From Chlamydiia bacterium (GTDB lineage: Bacteria > Chlamydiota > Chlamydiia > Chlamydiales > Simkaniaceae), in contig JAGROF010000155.1 of assembly GCA_020440405.1 (NCBI GenBank), positions 1 through 5,755 on the forward strand: a DNA stretch of 5,755 nucleotides, written 5' to 3'. Under the pieces are notes generated by a model. That model did not search any database. It had not been told where the DNA came from and saw nothing but the letters and a program-made list of their open reading frames with translations. The translations under genes and the position numbers were made by a program. This document shows, one piece after another, positions 5,746-5,755 of this stretch. The first letter of the stretch is position 1, and each line of letters starts with the position of its first letter.

Positions 5746-5755
5746 TTCGCCTCTA

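Larger units (their letters stand above)
5471..5755. other. Terminal stretch without a confident gene
   Basis: After the 136-aa gene no long ORF continues on either strand. What can be seen: a + strand open frame (to 5570) that would extend the upstream gene after a +1 shift; a 31-codon minus-strand ORF with a good SD (5612-5517); and a region of 5619-5745 rich in inverted repeats that could fold as RNA, most plausibly on the minus strand. A 49-codon + strand open frame (5596-5742) lacks a usable start. No tRNA arms, and no conserved core of 4.5S RNA, tmRNA or RNase P RNA, were recognised by eye. Confidence 0.6.

Overview
The window is a compact piece of a bacterial chromosome of moderate GC content. 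It holds five well-supported genes, mostly on the + strand and tightly spaced. From left to right: an ABC-F family ATPase (minus strand, 47-1954); a divergent intergenic region (1955-2032); a + strand cluster of a small glutaredoxin/GST-N-like protein (2033-2293), a GadC-like amino-acid antiporter of the APC superfamily (2290-3705) and the AAA+ replication-recombination ATPase RarA (3718-4971); a short AT-rich spacer with a weak terminator and a candidate promoter; an unrecognised 136-residue putative membrane protein (5060-5470); and a last 285 bp with no confident gene.

No rRNA, tRNA, transposase, integrase, phage gene or CRISPR array is visible. GTG starts occur in two of the five genes. 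Shine-Dalgarno (SD) sequences are short AAGGA/GGAG types. Gene content and style would fit a Gram-negative bacterium, possibly an environmental member of the Chlamydiae. That is an impression from protein sequence style and was not tested by any search.

The + strand cluster looks like one transcription unit. The antiporter starts inside the glutaredoxin stop codon (GTGA overlap) with its SD inside the glutaredoxin gene. rarA starts 12 bp after the antiporter stop with no SD of its own. The three products have no obvious shared pathway (redox, amino-acid/acid-stress transport, stalled-fork repair), so the grouping may be simple packing.

The least explained part is the right end (5471-5755). 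On the minus strand it contains a 31-codon ORF (5612-5517) for a hydrophobic-then-basic peptide, preceded by GAAGG seven bases before its ATG. The 8-nt segment covering that SD (5626-5619) is exactly complementary to a segment about 50 nt upstream (5684-5677), and two further hairpins lie upstream or inside. This is the layout of a small membrane-peptide mRNA whose ribosome binding site is hidden in RNA structure, as in many type I toxins or translationally regulated leaders. It is a hypothesis only. The same DNA also carries, on the + strand, a possible frameshifted tail of the 136-residue gene.
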